DNA of 32,438 bases from Verrucomicrobiota bacterium (GTDB lineage Bacteria; Verrucomicrobiota; Verrucomicrobiia; Limisphaerales; UBA9464), in assembly GCA_017309115.1 (NCBI GenBank), contig JAFLEF010000068.1:1-32438 (forward strand). The letters are read 5' to 3'. Shown here in pieces: positions 23,553 to 32,438 of this stretch. Each line of letters begins with the position of its first letter. Within the stretch, counting starts at the first letter, position 1. The notes beneath the pieces were generated by a model. The model had not been told where the DNA came from. It saw only the letters and a program-made list of their open reading frames with translations, and made no database searches. Position numbers and translations under genes: made by a program.

Positions 23553-24821
23553 TTGTCCTCGTCCATTGAGCTCGGCAAGACTCCCCACTTGGTGCGGCTA
23601 ACCTTCAATTGGAGGCTGCTGATCGGGTTGTGCTTAGCAATCGGATCACTCCTCGCCCAAATTGACCCAGACCGACGTAAAGTCATCCAGGCTGGGTACA
23701 ACCAACCCTTGGAAGGTCGAGGTCCGCTCGCGGCGTACGCTTACTTTTACTGGAACGAGCCCAGCTTTCCTTGGACCAACACCACACTGCGGACGGTGGT
23801 AGCGCCCACCTACCTCGATTCGGAACTCGGATTCAGCGATCTGCTCGGCAAGGGAACCTCCATTGGATTGGGAGTCGCGGGCGGAGGGTTTGCTGACAGT
23901 TACGCCGAAGTGAACCAGGGCCAACTCTACGACGACCAGTCCTTCTTTGGGGCCTCAATGGGAGCCAGTGCGTCTCTCTATCACACGTTCAACCCAACCG
24001 ACCAACGCCCCTCTTCATTGGGAGAGGTCCCGTTGCAATTCGTACTGCGAAACACCTTCCAAGGGGTGTTTTTCAGCCCGGAGAACGACACCAGTCCCGA
24101 CTTCGTTTTGCCCGAAAATCAGCCGACATATAATCTTCGCACCGGACTTCGCTGGGGCGGACGGGAACCGTTGTTGTATCCGGATGCAGCCTTCGAGATT
24201 TCCGGGTGGTACGAACTCGGCGAACGCACCCATCCCGGGTCCTATGGCTACAACGGGGATCGCGAAATCGAGCACACCACTCAGCTCTATTGGGGACGCC
24301 TGCTTTTCTCGCGCTATTTCACCAACAGTTTCCGGATCGAGTTCAGTGTCACCGGCGGGGGAAGCGTCAATCCGGACCGCTTCTCCGCCTTTCGCCTCGG
24401 AGGTACTCTGCCCATGGGCGCGGAGTTCCCTCTGACAATTCCCGGCTACTACACCCAAGAGATCAGTGCCACGAGCTTTGCGCTGATCAGTGGGTATTTC
24501 CTTTACCCGCTAACCTCCGATGGCCGGTTGGAAGTGGGCGTACTGGGATCGGCGGCAAATGTCCGATATCTGGAAGGCTTTAGTTTGGGACAGCCTTGGA
24601 ACAGTGGCCTGGGGGGGGGGTTCGCCTACCACTCCCGGTCCCGCGCGTGGCACGTCATTATCAGCTACGGCTATGGCTTCAACGCGATCCGCAACGGCAA
24701 CCGGGGTGCCAACAGCATCGGCATCGCGCTCCAATATGATTTCCTCGAAGACAACGGGCGCTTCCTGCGAAACTTCCTGAATTCGATTGGACCCTCGAAT
24801 TGGCGCGGATTGGTCCGCTGA
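23553..24821 (+). CDS. Outer-membrane beta-barrel-like protein with a poly-G tract
   Basis: 422 residues from TTG 23553 (AGAGGT about 12 bases upstream), or 409 from GTG 23592. A signal peptide follows: RLLIGLCLAIGSLLAQ. The mature part is rich in alternating hydrophobic/polar strands with aromatic ends, such as PLAAYAYFYWNEP, TSIGLGVAGGGFADSYAEV, LYWGRLLFSRYFTNSFRIEF and WHVIISYGYGFNAI, ending in NSIGIALQYDFLED. This layout suits an outer-membrane barrel; the final NWRGLVR does not end in the usual C-terminal Phe. The family was not recognised. Ten consecutive G (24611-24620) encode GGG around residue 354, so a one-base change would truncate the last 70 or so residues. The S9 peptidase starts 40 bp later. 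Confidence 0.65.
   Translation: MSSSIELGKTPHLVRLTFNWRLLIGLCLAIGSLLAQIDPDRRKVIQAGYNQPLEGRGPLAAYAYFYWNEPSFPWTNTTLRTVVAPTYLDSELGFSDLLGKGTSIGLGVAGGGFADSYAEVNQGQLYDDQSFFGASMGASASLYHTFNPTDQRPSSLGEVPLQFVLRNTFQGVFFSPENDTSPDFVLPENQPTYNLRTGLRWGGREPLLYPDAAFEISGWYELGERTHPGSYGYNGDREIEHTTQLYWGRLLFSRYFTNSFRIEFSVTGGGSVNPDRFSAFRLGGTLPMGAEFPLTIPGYYTQEISATSFALISGYFLYPLTSDGRLEVGVLGSAANVRYLEGFSLGQPWNSGLGGGFAYHSRSRAWHVIISYGYGFNAIRNGNRGANSIGIALQYDFLEDNGRFLRNFLNSIGPSNWRGLVR
24611..24620 (+). repeat. G10 homopolymer inside the barrel gene
   Basis: Ten G in a row, encoding Gly-Gly-Gly after Leu (codons from 24609). It is the longest single-base run that I noticed in the window. Runs this long slip readily during replication, so this is a candidate phase-variation tract in a surface protein gene. 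It could also be a homopolymer length error. Confidence 0.8.
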
Positions 24822-24861
24822 CGGCGTTGCTGGAGTGCCGAGTTGCCGGCAAGCTCCACTT

Positions 24862-26781
24862 GTGAAACGGGTCCTGGCCTTCCTCGCGCTAACAGCCACC
24901 GCTCTCCTCCACAGCCAAGTTCCGGACAATCTCGTCGTCGAGGGAGTCCCACCGATTCCCGAGGAACTTCGCAGCCGGGTTCGTCCCTATCTGGAGTTTC
25001 GCCTGGCGGCCTTCCAATCGTGGCATCCGCAACGGATGGAAATGCTCATCACCACCCGTTTCGCCGACACCCCACAGATTCATTCGGTCGCCAAGCCCGG
25101 AGGCGCCCGGCGTCAGCTCACCTTCTTCAACGAACCCGTGGCCGGAGCCAGCTACCAGCCACGCGCCGGAAACTATCTGGTCTTCTCGCAGGACACCGGC
25201 GGGGGTGAGTTCTTTCAACTGTATCGTTTTGATCCCACCAACGCCCAAACCACCCTCCTGACCGACGGCAAGAGCCGGAACATGGGTGCCGTCTGGGCAG
25301 ACTCCGGAAACCAACTCGCCTACACGAGCACCCGTCGCAACGGAAAGGATAGCGATCTCTACGTCATCGATCCCCTTCGCCCGGAATCGAACCGGCTGGT
25401 CTCCGAAGTCCGCGGAGGAGGTTGGTCCGTTGCCGACTGGTCACCCGACGAACTCACACTACTGGTGTCGAACTATGAGTCGATCAACCAAAGCCATCTC
25501 TTTCTGCTCAATCTCCAGGATGGCCAAATGAAGCCGCTGACTCCGCCCGGACAAACCGGCGTGTCATGGGGCAACGCCCAGTTCTCGCGGGATGGAAAGG
25601 CAGTATACGCAACCTCGGACGAAGGCGCGGAGTTTCGACGAGTGGTACGGGTGGAGTTGGCTACCGGCGCCGCAACCGTCCTGACCCCAAATCTCAAGTG
25701 GGATGTTGAATCGCTCAAATTGTCCCCTGACGGAAAAACCCTGGCCTATGTCGCCAACGAAGACGGAGCCAGCGTCCTTCATCTCTGGGATGTGGAATCC
25801 GCGCGGGAACGTTCTGCGCCTACCTTGCCCCTCGGCGTCCTGACGGGCCTGGAATGGCATTCCAATGGCACCATTCTCGGCTTCTCACTTTCTTCGGCGC
25901 AGTCTCCAGCCGATGCATGGTCACTCGATGTCTCCAACGATAGCCTCACCCGCTGGACCGAGAGCGAAACCGGCGGATTGAAAGCAACTCAGTTTTGCCT
26001 GCCCGAACTGATCAGAACCAATTCATTCGATAGCTTGCCGATCAGTGGCTTTCTCTATCGTCCAGATCCCGTGAAGTTTCCTGGCCCGCGGCCGGTCCTC
26101 ATCATGATTCACGGAGGACCCGAGTCACAGTCCCGGCCGGTGTTCCTCGGCCGGAACAACTTCCTCATTGATCAATTGGGGATCGCATTGTTGTACCCGA
26201 ATGTTCGTGGATCGAGTGGATACGGGAAGACGTTTCTGACCCTGGACAACGGCCGGCTGCGCGAGGACTCGGTCAAGGACATCGGCACCTTCCTCAACTG
26301 GCTGGAGCGTGATCCTCAACTGGATCGAAACCGGGTCGCTGTGATGGGTGGAAGCTATGGAGGCTATATGACGTTGGCCTCTTTGGTTCATTTTGGCAGT
26401 CGCCTGCGCGCCGGCATCGACATCGTCGGAATCTCCAGCTTTGTCACCTTTCTTGAGAACACCCAGGATTACCGACGTGACCTGCGTCGCGTCGAATACG
26501 GGGACGAGCGAGATCCGGAAATGCGGGCCATCCTCAGTCGCATTTCACCGCTGAATCAGGTCAGTCGAATTCGTACTCCCCTCCTGGTGGTTCAGGGGCT
26601 GAACGATCCCCGAGTCCCCGTCACCGAGGCGGAACAGATGGTTAAGGCGATCCGCGCCCAAGGCGGCACAGCGTGGTACCTGATGGCGAAGGACGAGGGA
26701 CACGGCTTCGCCAAAAAGAAGAACGCTGATTTTCAATTTCTGAGCACATTGCTCTTTCTCGAAGAAACCCTGCTCGAATGA
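24862..26781 (+). CDS. Secreted S9 family prolyl oligopeptidase-like peptidase
   Basis: 639 residues from GTG 24862, beginning with a signal peptide (MKRVLAFLALTATALLHSQ). Residues of about 40-390 form a beta-propeller with repeated strands (WADSGNQLAYTSTRRNGKDS, DWSPDELTLLVSNYE, LSPDGKTLAYVANEDG), as in dipeptidyl-peptidase/acylaminoacyl peptidases. The alpha/beta hydrolase domain (about 400-639) has the oxyanion block PVLIMIHGGPE, nucleophile S498 in GGSYGGYM, D582 in GLNDPRVP and H614 in DEGHGF, a complete catalytic triad. Likely cleaves short peptides in the periplasm. A start at 24787 would add 25 residues before the signal peptide, so it was not used. It follows the barrel gene by 40 bp and converges on the permease gene with 15 bp between them. 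Confidence 0.9.
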   Translation: MKRVLAFLALTATALLHSQVPDNLVVEGVPPIPEELRSRVRPYLEFRLAAFQSWHPQRMEMLITTRFADTPQIHSVAKPGGARRQLTFFNEPVAGASYQPRAGNYLVFSQDTGGGEFFQLYRFDPTNAQTTLLTDGKSRNMGAVWADSGNQLAYTSTRRNGKDSDLYVIDPLRPESNRLVSEVRGGGWSVADWSPDELTLLVSNYESINQSHLFLLNLQDGQMKPLTPPGQTGVSWGNAQFSRDGKAVYATSDEGAEFRRVVRVELATGAATVLTPNLKWDVESLKLSPDGKTLAYVANEDGASVLHLWDVESARERSAPTLPLGVLTGLEWHSNGTILGFSLSSAQSPADAWSLDVSNDSLTRWTESETGGLKATQFCLPELIRTNSFDSLPISGFLYRPDPVKFPGPRPVLIMIHGGPESQSRPVFLGRNNFLIDQLGIALLYPNVRGSSGYGKTFLTLDNGRLREDSVKDIGTFLNWLERDPQLDRNRVAVMGGSYGGYMTLASLVHFGSRLRAGIDIVGISSFVTFLENTQDYRRDLRRVEYGDERDPEMRAILSRISPLNQVSRIRTPLLVVQGLNDPRVPVTEAEQMVKAIRAQGGTAWYLMAKDEGHGFAKKKNADFQFLSTLLFLEETLLE

Positions 26782-26796
26782 AATGGGCCCCATCAT

Positions 26797-27669
26797 TCAA
26801 AGGTACCGCGCGTAATTCGCCACAAACCAGGTGATCAGCAAGGCCACGCCCAAGGCACCCAGAGCGGCTGCACCCAGGGCCGCCCACCCACTTAGCGGTA
26901 GCCGCAATGGAGATGACGCGCGTCCCGCCTCCTTCTCAGAGTAGAGCCGACGGGCAATTCCCAAGGTAACCACGGCCAACATCAATAACAGAGGAATCGT
27001 GATTCGACCGTTGAGCCGATCCCAAAAGTAGTCCTCTAGCGAAAGACCGGCCCGCAATCCGGTTAGCGAGCCCAAGGCCCCCCACACCCAGGCTGTATAC
27101 GCTACCGCACGCGTGGTCGCGAGGCAGGCAACGGTGAAGCCCACCGCCAGCGCCGCCAGGGGCATCGCGATAATCACGCCGTACAACAGTTCCGGGTGGC
27201 GAAGTTCCACAACGGCCAACCCCGTGGACACAAAGAAACTCAGAATGAGATCAGCCAGGTTGTGGTACAGCGCGAAGACATTCAGCAGCGTGAACACCAG
27301 TAGACAACCCACGGCAAAAATGAGCCGGGCATCGAAGCGTTGAGTTCGAGTCGCCGGCTGGGAAAAAGAAAACTCTTCACACCCTCCCATGACGTCGCTG
27401 CCCCCGAACACCGGTCCACCAATTACTGCTACAACCCCTCCCAGAACCAAAATCCAGAGAGGATGCGCCACCCACGGCAACAACCACATCGCGATCAGCC
27501 ACAACAAAAGGAAACCGAGGATAAGCCGCGAATGCGCAAACCACTCCCCCCAAATCAAACCCATCCAAAAACGCCGACGCTGACCTGGCCGCACTAACCG
27601 GAAGTCCTCCGATTCAGTGGCACTCACCAACCTGAGAGGGGGAGCCAAAGGTGCCTCACCAGTTCTCAT
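26797..27669 (-). CDS. Membrane protein, probable ABC-2-type permease
   Basis: 290 residues with about six to seven membrane segments (LILGFLLLWLIAMWLLPWV, LWILVLGGVVAVIGGPVF, FAVGCLLVFTLLNVFALY, YGVIIAMPLAALAVGFTVACL, IPLLLMLAVVTLGIA, WAALGAAALGALGVALLITWF). CEEFSFSQPATRTQRFDARL between segments 2 and 3 resembles the cytoplasmic loop of ABC-2 permeases, which commonly carry a 'LP.sR..iv.aK' element. It belongs to the GntR/ABC module, but the pseudopilin gene lies between it and the ATPase. Starts 66 bp downstream of the pseudopilin stop. Substrate unknown. Confidence 0.65.
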   Translation of the reverse strand: MRTGEAPLAPPLRLVSATESEDFRLVRPGQRRRFWMGLIWGEWFAHSRLILGFLLLWLIAMWLLPWVAHPLWILVLGGVVAVIGGPVFGGSDVMGGCEEFSFSQPATRTQRFDARLIFAVGCLLVFTLLNVFALYHNLADLILSFFVSTGLAVVELRHPELLYGVIIAMPLAALAVGFTVACLATTRAVAYTAWVWGALGSLTGLRAGLSLEDYFWDRLNGRITIPLLLMLAVVTLGIARRLYSEKEAGRASSPLRLPLSGWAALGAAALGALGVALLITWFVANYARYL

Positions 27670-27734
27670 GATATGACTCCCGCTCCCGGACTGAACCTGC
27701 TTTTAACGACAGTGTGAATCATAAATGAACACAG

Positions 27735-28475
27735 TCAGCGCACCGGAAGCAGGGCATCTGAATAAAACTCCCACGGGTAGTCGGACCCCGGAGAACCTTC
27801 ACCCATGGAGCCAGGACGGAACACTCGTCGTTTGACGACGGATCCATCCCGTAGCGCCCGAAACACGAGTCCTTCATACTGAAGATAGTGTTTGAAATTC
27901 GGCACGGCCGCAGGAGTTGGAACCCTTACTCCGTGCAACTGGCAAATCACCGTTCCCGCATCGGTTCCCAAGACCCCCAGTCGTTGCCATGCAGCTCGTC
28001 GCCAGGAAAGCGGATGCAGATACGAAAATGGTTCGGTCTCATTTACTTCGGCCAGCTCAGCCGTCCAGGAACCGGACTCAGGATCGCGTAAGTCGTTCTG
28101 ACCCGCCCACGGTTCCTGAGAAGCATTCGCCACATTACCCCAGAACAAATTCGTTGTGATCGTTCGCCGCAACGCTGGATCTGAAGGGCAAACGAAGACA
28201 TTGGAAGGTCCCTGATTCGGGAGATGTTGGATCACTCTTGAAAGCGACCGAGGGCGTTTGCCGGTGTCCCGACTGTACATCTCAATCGCTTGGACCACCT
28301 GACGCAGATTTCCGAAACACGTCATCTGTTCGGAACGGAGGCGAGCGTTGGCCAGAGCTGAGCTGACCAATGTGGCCATGACCGCCATGACCGCGATGAC
28401 GGTCAGAAGTTCCACTATGGTGAAACCACGGCCTCGTCGCTGACTTGGCTCTCGAATTGAACAGCACCCTAGCAT
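27735..28475 (-). CDS. Pseudopilin-like protein (type II secretion/DUF1559-like)
   Basis: 246 residues. Prepilin signal RRGRG|FTIVELLTVIAVMA, with cleavage after G17 and the expected Glu at position 5 of the mature chain; the hydrophobic helix runs to about residue 38. The remaining C-terminal part contains VFVCPSDPALRR and other blocks (SLSRVIQHLPNQG) seen in stand-alone verrucomicrobial/planctomycete pseudopilins with an H-X9-DG-type domain. These are processed by a prepilin peptidase and sit in the inner membrane, but no secretion apparatus is encoded nearby. Placed between ABC ATPase and permease genes on the same strand, with 161 and 65 bp gaps. Confidence 0.85.
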   Translation of the reverse strand: MLGCCSIREPSQRRGRGFTIVELLTVIAVMAVMATLVSSALANARLRSEQMTCFGNLRQVVQAIEMYSRDTGKRPRSLSRVIQHLPNQGPSNVFVCPSDPALRRTITTNLFWGNVANASQEPWAGQNDLRDPESGSWTAELAEVNETEPFSYLHPLSWRRAAWQRLGVLGTDAGTVICQLHGVRVPTPAAVPNFKHYLQYEGLVFRALRDGSVVKRRVFRPGSMGEGSPGSDYPWEFYSDALLPVR

Positions 28476-28636
28476 GGTTGGGAATCAGGCCAATCTTGCC
28501 GACTCAGAAACAAACTCCCATTCTTCCGAGCAACTAGCCAGCCCGGGGAACGGTACCTATCGCCGTTCCGCGCTCGCGGTGGCGACTGCGAACATCGAGT
28601 CGTTGCCCACACAGTAAAGACCCGACGTCCACTCGT

Positions 28637-29572
28637 TCACCCGGGCTGGCTTGATTCTTTCCCTGTCGTCGGACTTGGAGTGGTTGTGTTGTGGAACCAA
28701 TCGACAAACAACTCTTCCAAGGTCAGCGGAAAAACGTAAACGCGCGCCCCTGGTAACGACTGTATTCCAAAAAGTTGCGCTTCGTCTGTGACGCGAGTAA
28801 GGGCCGTGACAACCGGACCCAACGTATAGGATCGTAACGCACCAGGGATGGCGAAATCCGCCGGTGGCCGGTCCTCCGGAAAAACCACCTGCACCCGGCG
28901 CATTGTCCGTTGCCAATCTTCGACGGCACCTTCGGCGACGATCCGCCCGTGATCCATGATTCCAACCTGCGTAGCTAACCTCTCGAGATCTGCCAAAAGA
29001 TGGGTTGAAAGCAAAATGGTACAGCCGTCGCCAAACAACAAAGCGTCGATCAGGCATTGGTTGAGTTCCCTTCGCGCTATGGGATCCAATCCAGCGGCCG
29101 GCTCATCAAGAAGAACCACCTCTGGTCGAGTCGCCAAGGCCAAGGCAATCGCAGCCAACCGTTGATTACCTCCGGACATGCGCGAAATGGACTCCGTCCA
29201 CGGAAGTTCCCAACGGTGTTGCAGTTGACGCAACAAATCGCCGTCCCAGCGATCGTAGAAATGGGCAGCATAGCGGCCCAAATCACGTAGTGTCATCCAA
29301 TCCGGTAGCTGTTGACTTTGAGAGAGATACGCCACCCTTTGGCGCTGTTCTCTGGGTGCTTCCCACAGGTTCCACCCCAACACCGTAGCCTCCCCTTTAT
29401 CGGCCCTTAGGAGCCCCATCAAGATCCGTAGGGCTGTGGTCTTACCGGCCCCATTCCGTCCAATCAACCCATAGACCTCCCCCTGACGTACGGTCAAATT
29501 CAGGTTGCTGACAGCCACCGTTCCATTCCGGAACGATTTGTTCAGCGATCGAAGTTGAATGACAGCCTCCAT
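28637..29572 (-). CDS. ABC transporter ATP-binding protein
   Basis: 311 residues. Hydrolyses ATP to drive a membrane partner. Walker A GRNGAGKTT at 38-46, Q-loop Q85 in YLSQ, signature MSGGNQ at 132-137, Walker B VVLLDEPAAGLD at 152-163 and switch H191 in LLSTH are all present and intact. The C-terminal 90 residues or so (from about 220) form an extra domain common in ABC-2 drug/bacitracin-type ATPases. It lies 9 bp after the GntR regulator, which places it in the classical YtrA-type regulator plus ABC arrangement. The permease is the gene at 26797-27669, beyond the pseudopilin. Confidence 0.93.
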   Translation of the reverse strand: MEAVIQLRSLNKSFRNGTVAVSNLNLTVRQGEVYGLIGRNGAGKTTALRILMGLLRADKGEATVLGWNLWEAPREQRQRVAYLSQSQQLPDWMTLRDLGRYAAHFYDRWDGDLLRQLQHRWELPWTESISRMSGGNQRLAAIALALATRPEVVLLDEPAAGLDPIARRELNQCLIDALLFGDGCTILLSTHLLADLERLATQVGIMDHGRIVAEGAVEDWQRTMRRVQVVFPEDRPPADFAIPGALRSYTLGPVVTALTRVTDEAQLFGIQSLPGARVYVFPLTLEELFVDWFHNTTTPSPTTGKESSQPG

Positions 29573-29581
29573 GGGCAGTCC

Positions 29582-30040
29582 TTACGAATTGGCCCCACCC
29601 GCAACAACCGCAAATTTCACCGGTGTCTCATCTGACACCCGTTCGGGATCGAGCGCGCTCAACTCCTCACGCACAACGCTAATCACCTTTGGCGAAGGAA
29701 CATGCAATTGAGTCGCTTCGACCGCTAGTTGCTTGGCCGAACGGCGTAATGCGTCTTCCTGCTCGGCCTTCGTCAACTGACTTGCGGCGGCGGCGATGAA
29801 AGCTCCTTTGCCATGGCGCTTTTCAATCACTCTTTCCCTTTCCAACTCGGTGTACGCTTTCACAACCGTCGTGGGATTTACGGCCAAAGCCGCCGCCAAC
29901 TCACGGATTGAGGGAATTTGGTCTCCAGGACGCAACGTTCCGCCCGCGACGTAGTACTTCAGCTGGTCCATCATCTGCCGATAAACTGGCACCCCGGAAC
30001 GTTCATCAATTTGCAGATGGAGCTTGGGCGTTGCGTGCAT
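29582..30040 (-). CDS. GntR family regulator, YtrA subfamily
   Basis: 152 residues. The N-terminal winged helix-turn-helix reads VPVYRQMMDQLKYYVAGGTL, PGDQIPSIRELAAALAVN, PTTVVKAYTELERERVIEKR and ends with the wing GKGAFIA. The short C-terminal helical tail (about 65 residues) without a ligand domain is typical of YtrA-type regulators, which control neighbouring ABC transporter genes. ATG 30040 is immediately downstream of a strong promoter with overlapping palindrome, giving a leader of only about 9 bases. The ABC ATPase follows 9 bp later. Expected to repress the module and itself. Confidence 0.92.
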   Translation of the reverse strand: MHATPKLHLQIDERSGVPVYRQMMDQLKYYVAGGTLRPGDQIPSIRELAAALAVNPTTVVKAYTELERERVIEKRHGKGAFIAAAASQLTKAEQEDALRRSAKQLAVEATQLHVPSPKVISVVREELSALDPERVSDETPVKFAVVAGGANS

Positions 30041-30053
30041 AGCTTGCGTGCGT

Positions 30054-30083
30054 GTGTGATAACACCCATACAGCCAATGTCAA
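30054..30083 (-). promoter_or_regulatory. Promoter with overlapping palindrome for the GntR/ABC operon
   Basis: On the minus strand TTGACA (30078-30083) is a perfect -35, and TATCAC (30056-30061) 16 bp downstream is the best -10. GTGT-GATA-ACAC (30054-30065, + strand) is a palindrome covering the -10, as expected for an autoregulated YtrA-type GntR site. Transcription would begin about 9 bases before the ATG at 30040. Confidence 0.6.
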
Positions 30084-30088
30084 CGCAG

Positions 30089-30126
30089 GAAAACAAAAAG
30101 GGCCAGTTGCGTTTGCAACTGGCCCT
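30089..30126 (-). terminator. Intrinsic terminator of the rRNA operon
   Basis: AGGGCCAGTTGC (30099-30110) and GCAACTGGCCCT (30115-30126) form a perfect 12-bp stem with a GTTT loop. On the minus strand it is followed by TTTTGTTTT. It begins about 7 bases after the 5S 3' end. The promoter of the GntR operon lies directly after it. Confidence 0.92.
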
Positions 30127-30133
30127 GAAAATA

Positions 30134-30247
30134 ACCGGCGGCTACCTACTCTCGCGCAACCTATAGAAGCACTACCATCGGCAATAAGGTGTTTGACGGC
30201 CGAGTTCGGGATGGGATCGGGTCGGGCCACCTCTTTATGGCCACCGA
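30134..30247 (-). rRNA. rrf: 5S ribosomal RNA
   Basis: On the minus strand the RNA starts with CGGTGGCC and ends with GCCGCCGG; the two ends pair as helix I. Inside are the conserved CCCGATCCCATCCCGAACTCGG block and the later GATGGTAGTG and GAGAGTAGG blocks of bacterial 5S. The length is about 114 bases; exact ends are accurate to about 3 bases. It is separated from 23S by about 87 bp with no tRNA. Confidence 0.93.
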
Positions 30248-30334
30248 AAAAATGTTTAAGAACAAAACGTTCTCTGAAATCTGCGCATGTCGGACATGTA
30301 AAATGAACCGTCTGTCTTCAATTAATAAAGGCGA

Positions 30335-32438
<2,104 letters not shown>

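Overview
The window looks like a piece of a GC-rich chromosome from a Verrucomicrobiota bacterium, probably near the Limisphaerales/Pedosphaera group. This is an inference from gene content: a DUF3472 lipoprotein-like secreted protein, a stand-alone pseudopilin, a parallel beta-helix protein with the short 'STNL..W' fold domain common in that group, an MGH1/GH63 glucosidase, a Si-type transhydrogenase and few clear Shine-Dalgarno sites. No phage, plasmid, IS, CRISPR or tRNA was found.

Layout. 1-251: no gene; five degenerate ~38 bp repeats. 252-1778 (+): a secreted beta-helix protein split by an in-frame TGA. 1866-6249 (-): trpE, a CrtX-like glycosyltransferase and an orphan NtrC-type response regulator. 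6418-7431 (+): a membrane protein and winged-helix regulator pair, bracketed by two copies of one palindrome. 7568-10893 (+): ispH, two paralogous membrane proteins and a DUF3472 protein. 10898-16428 (+): a heptamer repeat, anmK, an MGH1-like glucosidase and sthA. 16413-19298 (-): a ROK-like sugar kinase, a PIG-L deacetylase and a GNAT acetyltransferase. 19428-20435 (-): a GbsR-type regulator and a small membrane protein with a perfect operator. 20499-22688 (-) UvrD/PcrA helicase, divergent from 22722-23489 (+) Nif3-like protein. 23553-26781 (+): an outer-membrane-barrel-like protein carrying a G10 tract, then a secreted S9 peptidase. 26797-30040 (-): YtrA-type GntR regulator, ABC ATPase, pseudopilin and permease. 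30089-32438 (-): the 3' end of an rRNA operon (partial 23S, 5S, terminator).

How the genes may work together. AnmK, the ROK-like kinase and PIG-L/GNAT suggest amino-sugar handling, perhaps cell-wall salvage. IspH and the CrtX-like transferase would fit glycosylated isoprenoid (carotenoid) production, although they lie on opposite strands. Three separate small regulator plus membrane-protein modules (HTH_34-like, GbsR-like, YtrA-like) each carry a recognisable palindrome at their own promoter or leader, so they look like self-regulated envelope modules.

The items most worth checking are the in-frame TGA, the G10 tract in the barrel gene, the duplicated ACTTTG-N5-CAAAG operator, the hairpins and 26-codon ORF in front of the glucosidase, and the pseudopilin inside the ABC-transporter operon. 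No clearly new multi-gene system could be shown from sequence alone.
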